DNA of 6,598 nucleotides from an uncultured Beijerinckiaceae bacterium (GCA_937863205.1 CALMGA010000142.1:1-6598), one strand, 5' to 3'. Numbered from the stretch's first letter, positions 1 to 6,505 are shown. Made by a program: numbers and translations. Notes: generated by a model not told the origin, from the sequence alone.

Positions 1-1
1 G

Positions 2-271
2 GCCAGGGCGGCGACGCGCGACGCCTTCGCCGCCGCCCTGGCCCGCGGCGCGGGCGGCGCCCCCGACGTCGACCTGTTGATCCGCACCGGCGGCGAACAG
101 CGCCTGTCGGACTTCCTGCTGTGGGAATGCGCCTATGCCGAGTTGCGCTTCCTCGACGTGCCCTGGCCCGACTTCGGGGCCGAAGCGCTCGACGAAGCCG
201 TCGCCGACTTCGCCAGCCGCGAACGGCGCTTCGGCGGTCTGCCGGCCGACACCGCCGCGCGTGCGGCTTAG
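2..271 (+). CDS. uppS: Cis-prenyl (undecaprenyl) diphosphate synthase, C-terminal part (5' end outside window)
   Basis: UppS-family enzymes add isopentenyl diphosphate in cis to farnesyl diphosphate, making the C55 lipid carrier for peptidoglycan and other envelope glycans on the inner face of the membrane. The frame is open from the window edge and ends in TAG. About 90 residues are visible, carrying the family's C-terminal signature: [16 protein letters not shown], then AYAELRF, WPDF and the closing SRERRFGG. In the E. coli enzyme the matching Arg and Ser residues bind the isopentenyl diphosphate pyrophosphate, and the Glu of AYAEL binds the metal. The motif reads SDFLLWE where E. coli has SNFLLWQ. 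The next gene is creD rather than the cdsA-dxr genes that often follow the housekeeping uppS, so this may be a second cis-prenyltransferase paralogue; that is inference. The 3' end lies 22 bases before the chosen creD start, suggesting cotranscription. Confidence 0.93.
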   Translation, partial: ARAATRDAFAAALARGAGGAPDVDLLIRTGGEQRLSDFLLWECAYAELRFLDVPWPDFGAEALDEAVADFASRERRFGGLPADTAARAA

Positions 272-293
272 CCTGTCCATGGGAACCCCGCCG

Positions 294-1604
294 ATGACCC
301 TGACCACCGATCCGATCGCACGCCTCCGCATGCCGTCCCTGCGCAAGGTCGGCGCCGTCGTCGTCCTTGCCCTCGCCACCACCGTTCCCGGCCTGCTGGT
401 GTCGCAGCTGATCGGCGAGCGGGAAAACCGGGCGACCGGCGTTCGCGACGAGATCGTGCGCGCCTGGGGCCCGATGCAGCGGGTAAGCGGGCCGACCCTG
501 GTGCTGATCGGCGCCGACAAGAACGCGACCAACCGCTTCCTCGCCGTGGCGCCGCGCAGCCTCGACGTTCGCGCGATCATGTCGCCGACGACGCGGCGGC
601 GCGGCTTGTTCGCGACCACCGTCTACGAGGCGGCACTCGTCGTGAGCGGCAGCTTCGAGCTTCCCGAAGGCTTCCGCGACGGCGGCCCCGAGCACCTGAA
701 GCCGGACACGGCGCTGCTGGCCCTCAGCCTGTCGGGGACCCAGGGCGTACGCGACGAGGATGGCGCGGAGATCGGCGGCGCCAAGCAGCACTGGCAGGCC
801 TGCGCGGACGTGGTGACCGGCGGCGGCTGCCAGCCCGACGTGCTGGTCGCCGACGCCGATCTCGCCAAGGCGCAGGGCACCACCCTGCCCTTCAGCCTGA
901 CCCTGCACCTGCGCGGGACGGGCGGGCTGCGCGTCGCCACCGCCGCCAAGCACGCGACGACGCGGATCGAAGGCGCCTGGGCAAGCCCCAGCTTCGTGGG
1001 CACCGATCTGCCCGCCGCGACGACGGCCACCGACGCCGGCTTCACCGCGCAATGGACGCAGGACCGGATCGGCCAGCCCCGCTACGTCAAGGCGGCCGGC
1101 ATCACCGGCGTCGTCGGCGCCGATGCCAGCGTCGGGGTCGACCTGATCGAGGGCACGCCGGTGTACCGGACCATCACCCGCGTTTCCAAATACGGCCTGC
1201 TGGTCGTGGCGCTGGCCTTTTCCGCCTACTTCCTCTTCGAGGTCGCCACGGGGATCGGCGTCGGGCTGTTCCAGTACGCGTTGCTCGGCGCATCGCTGTC
1301 GCTGTTCACCCTGCTGCTGCTGTCGATCGCCGAAATCGCCGGCTACGGGATGGGCTATGCCCTGAGCGCGCTGATGGTCGTCGCCCAGGCCTCGCTTTAC
1401 ACGTGGTCGGTGACGCGGCGGACCGGTTCGGCGGCGGCCTTCGCGGCGATGCTGTCGAGCGTGTTCGGCTTCTTCTACGTGCTGGTCGGGCTCGAGTCCT
1501 ACGCGCTGGTGCTCGGCGCCGTGGCGCTTTTCATCGTGCTGTCGGTGGTGATGGGCGTCACGCAGAGCGTGTCGGGAGCGTCGGGCCTGCGAAGCCCGAC
1601 GTGA
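294..1604 (+). CDS. creD: CreD-family inner-membrane protein (cell envelope integrity)
   Basis: The 436-residue product matches the CreD family in length (E. coli CreD is about 450) and architecture. There is one N-terminal membrane segment (about residues 18-40), followed by GERENRA, where the family has a VERxxxR-like stretch. A large extracytoplasmic domain runs from about 41 to 298. A C-terminal cluster of about five membrane segments follows (about 300-318, 324-346, 354-374, 380-400, 402-423). Family signatures include RVSKYGLL at the domain/membrane junction, YFLFEV, and ESYALVLG in the last hairpin. CreD in E. coli and related proteins are linked to envelope stress and beta-lactam or colicin tolerance; the molecular activity is unknown, and no creBC genes are visible. 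The ATG at 294 has a GGGA nine bases upstream; the in-frame ATG at 279 lacks a purine-rich site. Cys170 and Cys179 in the extracytoplasmic domain could form a disulfide (inference). Confidence 0.9.
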   Translation: MTLTTDPIARLRMPSLRKVGAVVVLALATTVPGLLVSQLIGERENRATGVRDEIVRAWGPMQRVSGPTLVLIGADKNATNRFLAVAPRSLDVRAIMSPTTRRRGLFATTVYEAALVVSGSFELPEGFRDGGPEHLKPDTALLALSLSGTQGVRDEDGAEIGGAKQHWQACADVVTGGGCQPDVLVADADLAKAQGTTLPFSLTLHLRGTGGLRVATAAKHATTRIEGAWASPSFVGTDLPAATTATDAGFTAQWTQDRIGQPRYVKAAGITGVVGADASVGVDLIEGTPVYRTITRVSKYGLLVVALAFSAYFLFEVATGIGVGLFQYALLGASLSLFTLLLLSIAEIAGYGMGYALSALMVVAQASLYTWSVTRRTGSAAAFAAMLSSVFGFFYVLVGLESYALVLGAVALFIVLSVVMGVTQSVSGASGLRSPT

Positions 1605-2002
1605 GCGGAGTCCCGGCGGCCCGCGCCAGTCCGACGAGGCTGCCCTTCGTTGCGGCGGCAGCCCTTCTCGTCGCCTTCGGGCTCGTTCTGCGGCTGGTTC
1701 CCTGGGGGCTGCCGTTGCCGGTGCACCATCACGGGGGCGGGATCCTGTGGGGCGCGATGATCTACGCGCTCGTGGCCGCCGGCCGGCGACCGGGATGGCG
1801 GCACGCGACCTGCCTGCTGCTGGCGCTGGGGATCATCGTCGCGGTGGAAGGCGCAAGGCTCCTCCACGCACCGGCGCTCGACGCGTTCCGCGCGACGCTG
1901 GCCGGGCAGCTGCTGCTTGGCCGCATCTTCTCGGCCGCGAACGTGCTGGTCGATGGCCTCGGCGCCGGAACGGCGGCGGCGCTCACCGCGCGATGGATCT
2001 GA
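1601..2002 (+). CDS. DUF2809-like small integral membrane protein
   Basis: This 133-residue hydrophobic protein has about four predicted membrane segments (near residues 14-32, 46-61, 68-86 and 113-131). It resembles the DUF2809 family in the motif HHHGGGILWGAMIY (42-55), the stretch VEGARLLHAPALDAFRATL (82-100), and LLLGRIFS followed by a final helix. The family function is not established. The start is taken as GTG at 1601, which overlaps the creD TGA at 1602-1604 in a GTGA arrangement typical of translational coupling; no strong ribosome binding site is visible, as expected for a coupled start. The frame is also open far upstream through creD, but that part reads as arginine-rich shadow sequence and is excluded. 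The family call is from memory of motifs and is moderately secure. The overlap suggests joint expression with creD, and perhaps a shared membrane role. Confidence 0.78.
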   Translation: MSGVPAARASPTRLPFVAAAALLVAFGLVLRLVPWGLPLPVHHHGGGILWGAMIYALVAAGRRPGWRHATCLLLALGIIVAVEGARLLHAPALDAFRATLAGQLLLGRIFSAANVLVDGLGAGTAAALTARWI

Positions 2003-2024
2003 GCCGCACGGCGCCGGGCGGCCG

Positions 2025-2038
2025 GTCGATTGATCGAC
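2025..2038. repeat. 14-bp inverted repeat between convergent gene ends
   Basis: GTCGAT and ATCGAC flank a two-base centre (TG), giving a perfect palindrome in the 42-base gap between the DUF2809 gene stop and the parC stop. As RNA it would form a stem of about 5 bp with a TTGA loop in either direction. There is no T-run on either side, so if it ends transcription it is a weak or atypical bidirectional terminator. Its position between two convergent genes is the main support. Confidence 0.35.
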
Positions 2039-2044
2039 GAGAAC

Positions 2045-4312
2045 TCAGGTGAAGCGGTTCGACTTCGGAAACCCCTTCGGCGGCAGGCTGCCGGCGTCGG
2101 CGCGATTGCCGGTCCAGGGCTGGAGGTCCGGCGCCTTGACCACGAAGGTCCGCCCGGCCGAGTCCTGCCACGACAGGCCCTCGGCGATCGCGAACACGCG
2201 AACGTCGGCGATCCCGCCCTCGGCGTAGCGCTGCAGGCGCACCCCCTTGCCGCGGGCCATGCTCGGCACCTGATCGAGCGGAAAGACCAGGATGCGCCGG
2301 TTCTGCCCGATGATCGCCACGCGGTCGCCGGCGGCCGGCACCAGCAGCGCGGTGCGCGCGGGCGCCTCGACGTTGAGGACCTGCCGGCCCTTGCGGGTGC
2401 CGCCGATCATCTCGTCCTGATTGACCAGGAAGCCGCGCCCGTCGGTGGCGACGATCAGCATGCGCGCGCCCGCCGCGTAGGGCAGCACGGCGGCGATCTC
2501 CTCGCCCTCGCCCAGAGCGGCCATCACCCGGATCGGCTCGCCCTGCCCGCGCCCGCCCGGCAGCCGCGCGGCATCGAGCGTGAAGGCCCGCCCATCGGTG
2601 GCCAGCACCAGGATGCGGCTGGTCGTTTCCGCGAAGAACGAGCTGCCGAGCCCGTCGTCGCCCTTGAACGTCAGGGTCGAGAGATCGGCGACGTGGCCCT
2701 TCAGCGCCCGGATCCAGCCCTTGCGCGACACCACCACCGTCACCGGCTCGCGTTCCACCAGGGCGGCGCTGGCCTGCTCGATGTCGGCGGCGGCCGGCGC
2801 CTCGGCGAAGGTCGTGCGGCGCCTGCCGAGCGGGGTGTCCGGCCCGTAGGTCTTGCGCAGCGCCTTGACCTGCGCGGCAATCGTCTTCCACTGCCGGGCC
2901 TCGTCGGCGAGCAGCGCTTCGACCTCGATCTTTTCCGCCTCCAGCGCGTCGTGCTCGCGCCGCAGCTCCATCTCCTCCAGCCGGCGCAGGGAGCGCAGGC
3001 GGGTGTCGAGGATGTAGTTCGCCTGCACGTCCGTGAGCGCGAAGGCGGTCTTCAGCGCCTCCTTGGGCTCGTCCTCCTCGCGGATGATACGGATCACGGC
3101 GTCGAGGTTGAGAAACACCACCAGCATGCCGGCGAGCACTTCCAGCCGGTGCTCGATCTTGCCCAGGCGATGGCGCGAGCGCCGTAGAAGCACACTGCGA
3201 CGGTGGTCGAGCCATTGCCGCAGCGCGTCCTTCAGCGACACGACGCGCGGCACCACGCCATCCACCAGCACGTTCATGTTCATGGGAAAGCGCGTTTCGA
3301 GTTCGGTCGCGCGAAACAGCTGCTCCATCATCACGCTTGGCGGCACCGTGCGGCTCTTGGGCTCGATCACCACGCGGACGTCCTCGGCCGATTCGTCGCG
3401 CACGTCGGCAACGAGCGTCAGCTTCTTCTCGGCGAGAAGCTCGGCGATCTTTTCGATCAGCCGGGATTTCTGCACCATGTAGGGGATCTGCGTGACGACC
3501 ACCTGCCATTGGCCGCGCGGCCCCTCCTCCTTCTCCCAGCGGGCGCGCAGCCGGAACGAGCCGCGTCCGGTGCGGTAGGACTCGGCGATGGAAGCGGCCG
3601 GCTCGACCAGCACGCCGCCGGTGGGAAAGTCCGGCCCGTGCACGAAGCGCAGCAGGTCGTCGTCGGACGCCTCGCGATGGGCGATGAGGTGCAGCGCCGC
3701 TTCGCATAATTCGAAGACGTTGTGCGGCGGGATGGACGTCGCCATGCCCACCGCGATGCCCTGCGCCCCGTTGGCCAGCATGTTGGGAAAGGCGGCGGGG
3801 AGCACCACCGGCTCCAGCTCGGTGCCGGCGTAGTTGTCGCGGAAATCGATCGCGTCCTCGTCGATGCCCTCCAGCAGCAGGCGGGCGACGGCGGTCATCC
3901 GCGCTTCGGTGTATCGATAGGCGGCGGCGCCGTCGCCGTCGATGTTGCCGAAGTTGCCCTGGCCATCGACGAGGGGATAGCGCGAGCTGAAGTCCTGGGC
4001 GAGGCGGACCAGGGCGTCGTAGATCGCCTGGTCGCCGTGGGGATGGAAGGAACCCATCACGTCGCCGACGATCTTGGCGCACTTGCGGAAGGCGGTGCCG
4101 GGATCGAGCTTCAGCACCTGCATCCCGTAGAGGATGCGCCGGTGCACCGGCTTCAGCCCGTCACGGGCATCGGGCAGCGCGCGACCGGTGATGGTGGACA
4201 GCGCATAGGCGAGGTATCGCTCCTCCAACGCCTCGTGAAGCGACACGGGATCGATGGTGCCGCCGCTGGGGGGCGGCGCTTGCGGCGGAGCTTTGTGCGG
4301 AGTCTTGGCCAT
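2045..4312 (-). CDS. parC: DNA topoisomerase IV subunit A (ParC)
   Basis: ParC is the DNA-cleaving subunit of topoisomerase IV; with ParE it decatenates daughter chromosomes and relaxes DNA. The 755-residue length matches E. coli ParC (752). The breakage-reunion core spans about residues 22-520: the entry motif [19 protein letters not shown] (46-64), the helix-4 region with HPHGD (90-94), GNFGNIDGD, and YRYTEARM with catalytic Arg133-Tyr134. [18 protein letters not shown] lies at 181-198, and a coiled-coil gate near 370-490. The C-terminal pinwheel (about 521-755) has degenerate blade motifs such as GGTRKGRQ and ARGKGVRL but no QRRGGKG GyrA box, so GyrA is rejected. Start: an in-frame TAG lies four codons upstream of the ATG, making it the first ATG; the ribosome site is weak. 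Residue 95, aligned with quinolone-contacting Ser80 of E. coli ParC, is Gln; the nearby acidic residue is kept as Asp99. A LexA-type box lies 39-53 bases upstream of the start codon. Confidence 0.96.
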   Translation of the reverse strand: MAKTPHKAPPQAPPPSGGTIDPVSLHEALEERYLAYALSTITGRALPDARDGLKPVHRRILYGMQVLKLDPGTAFRKCAKIVGDVMGSFHPHGDQAIYDALVRLAQDFSSRYPLVDGQGNFGNIDGDGAAAYRYTEARMTAVARLLLEGIDEDAIDFRDNYAGTELEPVVLPAAFPNMLANGAQGIAVGMATSIPPHNVFELCEAALHLIAHREASDDDLLRFVHGPDFPTGGVLVEPAASIAESYRTGRGSFRLRARWEKEEGPRGQWQVVVTQIPYMVQKSRLIEKIAELLAEKKLTLVADVRDESAEDVRVVIEPKSRTVPPSVMMEQLFRATELETRFPMNMNVLVDGVVPRVVSLKDALRQWLDHRRSVLLRRSRHRLGKIEHRLEVLAGMLVVFLNLDAVIRIIREEDEPKEALKTAFALTDVQANYILDTRLRSLRRLEEMELRREHDALEAEKIEVEALLADEARQWKTIAAQVKALRKTYGPDTPLGRRRTTFAEAPAAADIEQASAALVEREPVTVVVSRKGWIRALKGHVADLSTLTFKGDDGLGSSFFAETTSRILVLATDGRAFTLDAARLPGGRGQGEPIRVMAALGEGEEIAAVLPYAAGARMLIVATDGRGFLVNQDEMIGGTRKGRQVLNVEAPARTALLVPAAGDRVAIIGQNRRILVFPLDQVPSMARGKGVRLQRYAEGGIADVRVFAIAEGLSWQDSAGRTFVVKAPDLQPWTGNRADAGSLPPKGFPKSNRFT

Positions 4313-4618
4313 GGCACGACCGGCCTAAGCGATGCCGGGCCGCACGGCAAGTTCTTCTTTTGTTCTCGGTCCGCGCAATGCTCGCCGCATGCCCGGCACG
4401 CTTCGTCCCGCGATGGGACAGCAATGCCGGCGTCACCATCGTTGGTTTACCACGCTTGAATTCCGCCCCGCAAAAGCCGCGCATTCGAGAAGCGTTGTGG
4501 CCGGCTCGCACTAGTCGCAAACAGCGCAGGATCATAGAAACGCAACAGCCGCCGCCGCGTTATCGCGCATAGCGTGGCTGCCCTTTCAAGACTTTCAGCC
4601 CGATCCCAAGGTGTTGCT
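4313..4618. other. Gene-poor interval between the divergent parC and small membrane protein genes
   Basis: About 306 bases with no convincing gene. The short open frames here are rich in Arg/Pro/Ala and have no recognisable motif. The interval must hold the parC promoter (leftward) and that of the small plus-strand gene (rightward), but I see no clear -35/-10 pair for either. It contains a GTTC-N7-GTTC box (4351-4365). That box is flanked by a perfect 8-base inverted repeat, TGCCGGGC at 4333-4340 and GCCCGGCA at 4391-4398. A small hairpin, GTCCC-gcgat-GGGAC, lies at 4405-4419. In sequence this GC-rich the inverted repeats could be chance. Confidence 0.6.
4351..4365 (-). promoter_or_regulatory. 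Putative LexA (SOS) box upstream of parC
   Basis: The plus strand reads GTTC, then TTCTTTT, then GTTC; on the parC strand this is GAAC-AAAAGAA-GAAC. The alphaproteobacterial LexA operator is the direct repeat GTTC-N7-GTTC, usually with an A/T-rich or pyrimidine-rich spacer, and this site fits both half-sites and the spacer exactly. It ends 39 bases before the parC start codon, a sensible place for a repressor site. It is about 250 bases from the small plus-strand gene, so parC is the likelier target. I found no second copy in the window. Against it, eight fixed bases give an expectation of roughly 0.2 such matches by chance in a window this size over both strands, and LexA control of parC is not something I know to be general. 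Confidence 0.55.
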
Positions 4619-4840
4619 TTGGCCGAGAATACGTTGAGCCTGAATAAAACCTTCGTGCTGTTCGGTCTCGCCGCCTGCGCGATGATCGTTGCCGCCGTGT
4701 TCGCCACCATGCCTTCGGCCGGACGGCTCGAAGCGCACGAGCGCACCACGCACAGGTCCTGCCACACCGAGCAGGTCGCCCTCGACGAGGGTTACGGCGT
4801 CAGCCGCGTCGCCGAACGGCGCGTGTGCGACGAGCTTTGA
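4619..4840 (+). CDS. Small single-pass membrane-anchored protein of unknown function
   Basis: I do not recognise a named family. From the TTG at 4619 the product has 73 residues. A short polar N-terminus is followed by one hydrophobic segment (about residues 10-30, beginning KTFVLFGLAACAMIVAAVFA), then a polar, probably periplasmic, tail with HRSCHTEQVALDEGYGVSR and RRVC. The two tail cysteines lie 22 residues apart and could pair. The TTG at 4619 is preferred because AAGG lies seven bases upstream. The frame also opens at GTG 4574 (88 residues, no ribosome site) and TTG 4634 (68 residues, a GAG six bases upstream). The tail has the look of short hypothetical proteins of sphingomonads, an impression from memory. 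It ends seven bases from the recO stop, convergent. A lipoprotein is less likely, because the alanine-cysteine pair sits inside the hydrophobic run without a proper lipobox. The reality of the gene is probable, not proven. Confidence 0.62.
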   Translation: MAENTLSLNKTFVLFGLAACAMIVAAVFATMPSAGRLEAHERTTHRSCHTEQVALDEGYGVSRVAERRVCDEL

Positions 4841-4847
4841 TCGCGCG

Positions 4848-5597
4848 TCAGGCGCCCAGCAGGGCGAGATAGGCATCGCGGCCGGCCGGCATGGCCAGTC
4901 CGCGCGGCGCGAAGAGATCGCGCCGGAGAAAATGGCCGGTCAAGGTGAACCCGGCGCGGATGTCATCGACGCCATGGGTCGGTCGTTTCTCCTCCGTTCC
5001 CTCCTCGGCGAGCAGGAAGTCCGGCAGCGCCAGAAGCCTGTCGCGGTAGGGCTCACCGGCCCCCCGCGACACTGCGCGTCCGGTGCGCGGTGACACGTAG
5101 GCAAGGACGTCGTCGCCGAGGCCGTCCGGTCGCCCGGTCGCCGCACAGCCCGACAGGTCGAGGCCGAAGCCGCAGTCGGCCAGCATCGCCAGTTCGAAGC
5201 GAACGAGCGCCGGCGCTGCCCGCGCCGGATCATCCAGAGCCGCCATAACCGCTTCCGCCCGCAGGCACAGCTTGTCATGCGGCTCGCGCTCGGCGAGCAG
5301 CCGAAGCAGGGCCGTGAGCAGATTGAGGCCCTGCAGGCTCGCAGGGGTGCCCATCAGTTCGGCCGCGCGCAGCCGCGTCGCCTCGACCTGAAAGGTGCCG
5401 AGGTGATCCTCCAGCCGGGCCCGCCACGTCACGGAGACGGCATTGCCCTGCTGCAGCAGCGGCTGCATGCGGCGGCTGCGCCCGCCCCGCACCAGTCCCG
5501 CCGCGCGGCCGTGGCGGCGCGTCATCACGTCCAGGATCAGGCTGGCCTCGCCGAGCCGGCGCGCCCCGATGATGATGCCCTCGTCCTGCCAGTCCAC
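4848..5597 (-). CDS. recO: DNA repair and recombination mediator RecO
   Basis: RecO binds single-stranded DNA and SSB and, with RecR, loads RecA at gaps in the RecFOR pathway; it also anneals complementary strands. The product is 249 residues, normal for the family. The N-terminal OB-fold (about 1-80) opens with DWQDEGIIIGARRLGEASLI, then RRHGRAAGLVRGGRSRR and GTFQVE. The helical domain follows (about 85-145), with FELAMLADCGFGLDL, and then AYVSPRTGRAVSR and YRDRLLALP. Only two cysteines (142 and 151) remain around the position where many RecO proteins have a four-cysteine zinc site, so metal binding is doubtful, as in other alphaproteobacterial forms. The start is GTG at 5597, chosen because the family's conserved N-terminus begins right there and the next in-frame Met is at residue 25; the ribosome site is not obvious. 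Its own promoter presumably lies in the 134-base gap after padR. Confidence 0.95.
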   Translation of the reverse strand: MDWQDEGIIIGARRLGEASLILDVMTRRHGRAAGLVRGGRSRRMQPLLQQGNAVSVTWRARLEDHLGTFQVEATRLRAAELMGTPASLQGLNLLTALLRLLAEREPHDKLCLRAEAVMAALDDPARAAPALVRFELAMLADCGFGLDLSGCAATGRPDGLGDDVLAYVSPRTGRAVSRGAGEPYRDRLLALPDFLLAEEGTEEKRPTHGVDDIRAGFTLTGHFLRRDLFAPRGLAMPAGRDAYLALLGA

Positions 5598-5626
5598 GCC
5601 GCGAGACTACCACGGGGCCGGCCTAA

Positions 5627-5671
5627 GCAGGCTTCGCAAAAGTGCCCCGCGGTTTTGCGATGCAAACCTGC
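5627..5671. repeat. Two-step inverted repeat (hairpin) between padR and recO
   Basis: The inner arms TCGCAAAA (5634-5641) and TTTTGCGA (5653-5660) pair perfectly over 8 bp around an 11-base loop. The outer arms GCAGG (5627-5631) and CCTGC (5667-5671) add another 5 bp beyond a small asymmetric internal loop. The structure lies 61 bases past the padR stop and 29 bases upstream of the recO start. It could end padR transcription, although the T bases sit within the stem rather than after it. It could also be a structured 5' leader of recO. Confidence 0.5.
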
Positions 5672-5688
5672 GGCATGGCAAAGGACTC

Positions 5689-5725
5689 AGCAGGTGAAGC
5701 GTTGGCCTGCCGACGCGAACCTGCT
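5689..5725. repeat. Inverted repeat immediately downstream of padR
   Basis: Arms AGCAGGT (5689-5695) and ACCTGCT (5719-5725) pair over 7 bp, with an inner GCGT/ACGC pairing at 5699-5702 and 5713-5716. The repeat begins six bases after the padR TGA. Its arms share GCAGG/CCTGC with the neighbouring hairpin at 5627-5671, so the two could also pair with each other in alternative folds. No poly-T follows on the padR strand. It is a candidate padR terminator or 3' stabilising structure, with no stronger evidence. Confidence 0.42.
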
Positions 5726-5731
5726 TGGCGA

Positions 5732-6373
5732 TCAGCTTCGCTCCACGGTGACGGCGGCGGCGTCAAGCGCGGCAGCGATCGCCGCGACCTGATCGGGCGT
5801 CAAGGTCCCCTGCTGCAGCCGCAGGCGCACGGCGAGGCGGAGGTTCTCCATCGCGCGCACGATCGCCGCCGAGGGAGCGTTGGCGGTGGACTCCGCCATG
5901 CGGGCGAAGAGGGCATCCACCACCCGCCGGTTGGCGGCGAGAAAGGCGCGGCCCTCTTCGGTGATCTCGTGCAGCTTGCGCGACCCTTCGCCGGGGGTGA
6001 CGGAAACGTAGCCCAGTTCGTCCAGCAGCGTCAGTGTCGGGTACACGGTGCCGGGGCTCGGGCTGTAGGCGCCGCCGACCCTGTCCTCGATCGCCTTGAT
6101 GATCTCGTAGCCCGTGCGCGCCTTTTCGGCGATGAGCTGAAGGATGACGAGGCGGAGATCGCCGTGAGCGAAGAAGCGGCCCCAGCCGTTTTGCCCCCCA
6201 TCGCCGCCGCGCCCGAAGCGGCCGGCACCGCCGAAACGCCCTCCGCCGAAACCATCGCGGCCGAACCCATCGCGGCCGGGACGACCGCCGAAGCCGCCCC
6301 GCTCGCCGTGATCGTCGCGGACGTGCCGCCGATCCTGCCAGAGGGGATGATCGAGGAAGTGAAAGAAGGACAT
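5732..6373 (-). CDS. PadR-family transcriptional regulator with Gly/Arg/Phe-rich N-terminal tail
   Basis: PadR-family repressors are dimeric winged-helix proteins that sense phenolics, drugs or other small molecules. They usually control a nearby transporter or enzyme gene and themselves. The 213-residue product has a short lead (SFFHFLDHPLWQD) and a low-complexity tail at about 23-66 (about half glycine, with Arg and Phe). The PadR winged helix follows at about 68-145: LRLVILQLIAEKARTGYEI, then SPSPGTVYPTLTLLDELGYV and LHEITEEGRAFL. A helical C-terminus (about 146-213) is likely the dimer arm. The ATG at 6373 is chosen because GGA lies seven bases upstream. Upstream in-frame starts at 6403 and 6433 would place the reading frame across the presumed operator. 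Downstream is recO, after a structured gap; no transporter or other obvious target is in view. The effector is unknown. Confidence 0.92.
   Translation of the reverse strand: MSFFHFLDHPLWQDRRHVRDDHGERGGFGGRPGRDGFGRDGFGGGRFGGAGRFGRGGDGGQNGWGRFFAHGDLRLVILQLIAEKARTGYEIIKAIEDRVGGAYSPSPGTVYPTLTLLDELGYVSVTPGEGSRKLHEITEEGRAFLAANRRVVDALFARMAESTANAPSAAIVRAMENLRLAVRLRLQQGTLTPDQVAAIAAALDAAAVTVERS
6252..6278. repeat. Short in-frame tandem repeat within padR
   Basis: The 12-mer CCATCGCGGCCG occurs at 6252-6263 and again at 6267-6278, a 15-base period. On the padR strand it encodes two RDGFG units of the low-complexity tail. Because the period is five codons, slippage here would change tail length without shifting the frame. 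Confidence 0.8.
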
Positions 6374-6385
6374 GGTCGAATCCGG

Positions 6386-6417
6386 TTTCGATAGAACGGA
6401 CATTTCGATATGTCGAA
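6386..6417. promoter_or_regulatory. Probable PadR operator cluster overlapping the padR promoter region
   Basis: The octamer TTTCGATA occurs twice, at 6386-6393 and 6403-6410, exactly 17 bases apart. The second copy overlaps two perfect inverted repeats: GACAT-N6-ATGTC (6399-6414) and TTCGA-TATG-TCGAA (6404-6417). A further TCGAA-like element lies at 6424-6428. The group sits 13-44 bases upstream of the padR ATG, where PadR proteins commonly bind to repress themselves, and ACAT/ATGT half-sites recur in PadR operators. On the padR strand TTGCTT and TATCGA with a 17-base gap could be a poor -35/-10 pair, so the repeats would cover the promoter. The site is seen directly; binding by this PadR is inferred. 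Confidence 0.55.
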
Positions 6418-6505
6418 GATAGCTCGAAAGCAACGACCATCGGGATGGAGAGGGCTGTCGCCGAACTGGGCACCGGCCCGCAGGGCAATCGCCTGCAGGC
6501 CACCA

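Noticed and set aside
1052..1600. Upstream extension of the DUF2809 reading frame through creD
   Set aside because: The extension reads as Arg/Gly-rich shadow of creD. The DUF2809-like protein begins naturally at the GTG overlapping the creD stop.
1983..4082. A 699-codon open frame on the minus strand overlapping parC
   Set aside because: It lies in another frame of parC, is dominated by Arg/Ala/Gly/Pro and has no family motif, whereas the parC frame matches topoisomerase IV from end to end. Long shadow frames are expected at this GC content.
2045..4312. GyrA instead of ParC
   Set aside because: No QRRGGKG-type GyrA box was found in the C-terminal domain, and the length of 755 residues fits ParC rather than the longer GyrA.
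4313..4618. Short open frames on both strands upstream of parC as genes
   Set aside because: Compositionally they look like translated non-coding DNA, overlap one another, and have no supported start or motif.
5190..5202. GTTC-GAAGC-GAAC palindrome in recO as a LexA-like site
   Set aside because: The half-sites are inverted rather than direct, the spacer is five bases not seven, and it lies inside coding sequence.
5642..6394. A 250-codon plus-strand open frame antisense to padR, with an Ala/Glu/Pro-rich C-terminal half
   Set aside because: It mirrors the Gly/Arg-rich padR tail on the opposite strand and has no recognisable domain or ribosome site. The PadR winged helix is clear on the other strand.
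6480..6496. Hairpin GCAGG/CCTGC as a terminator for the right-edge gene
   Set aside because: Only a 5-bp stem with a 7-base loop and no following T-run, so it is too weak to annotate as a terminator in GC-rich DNA.
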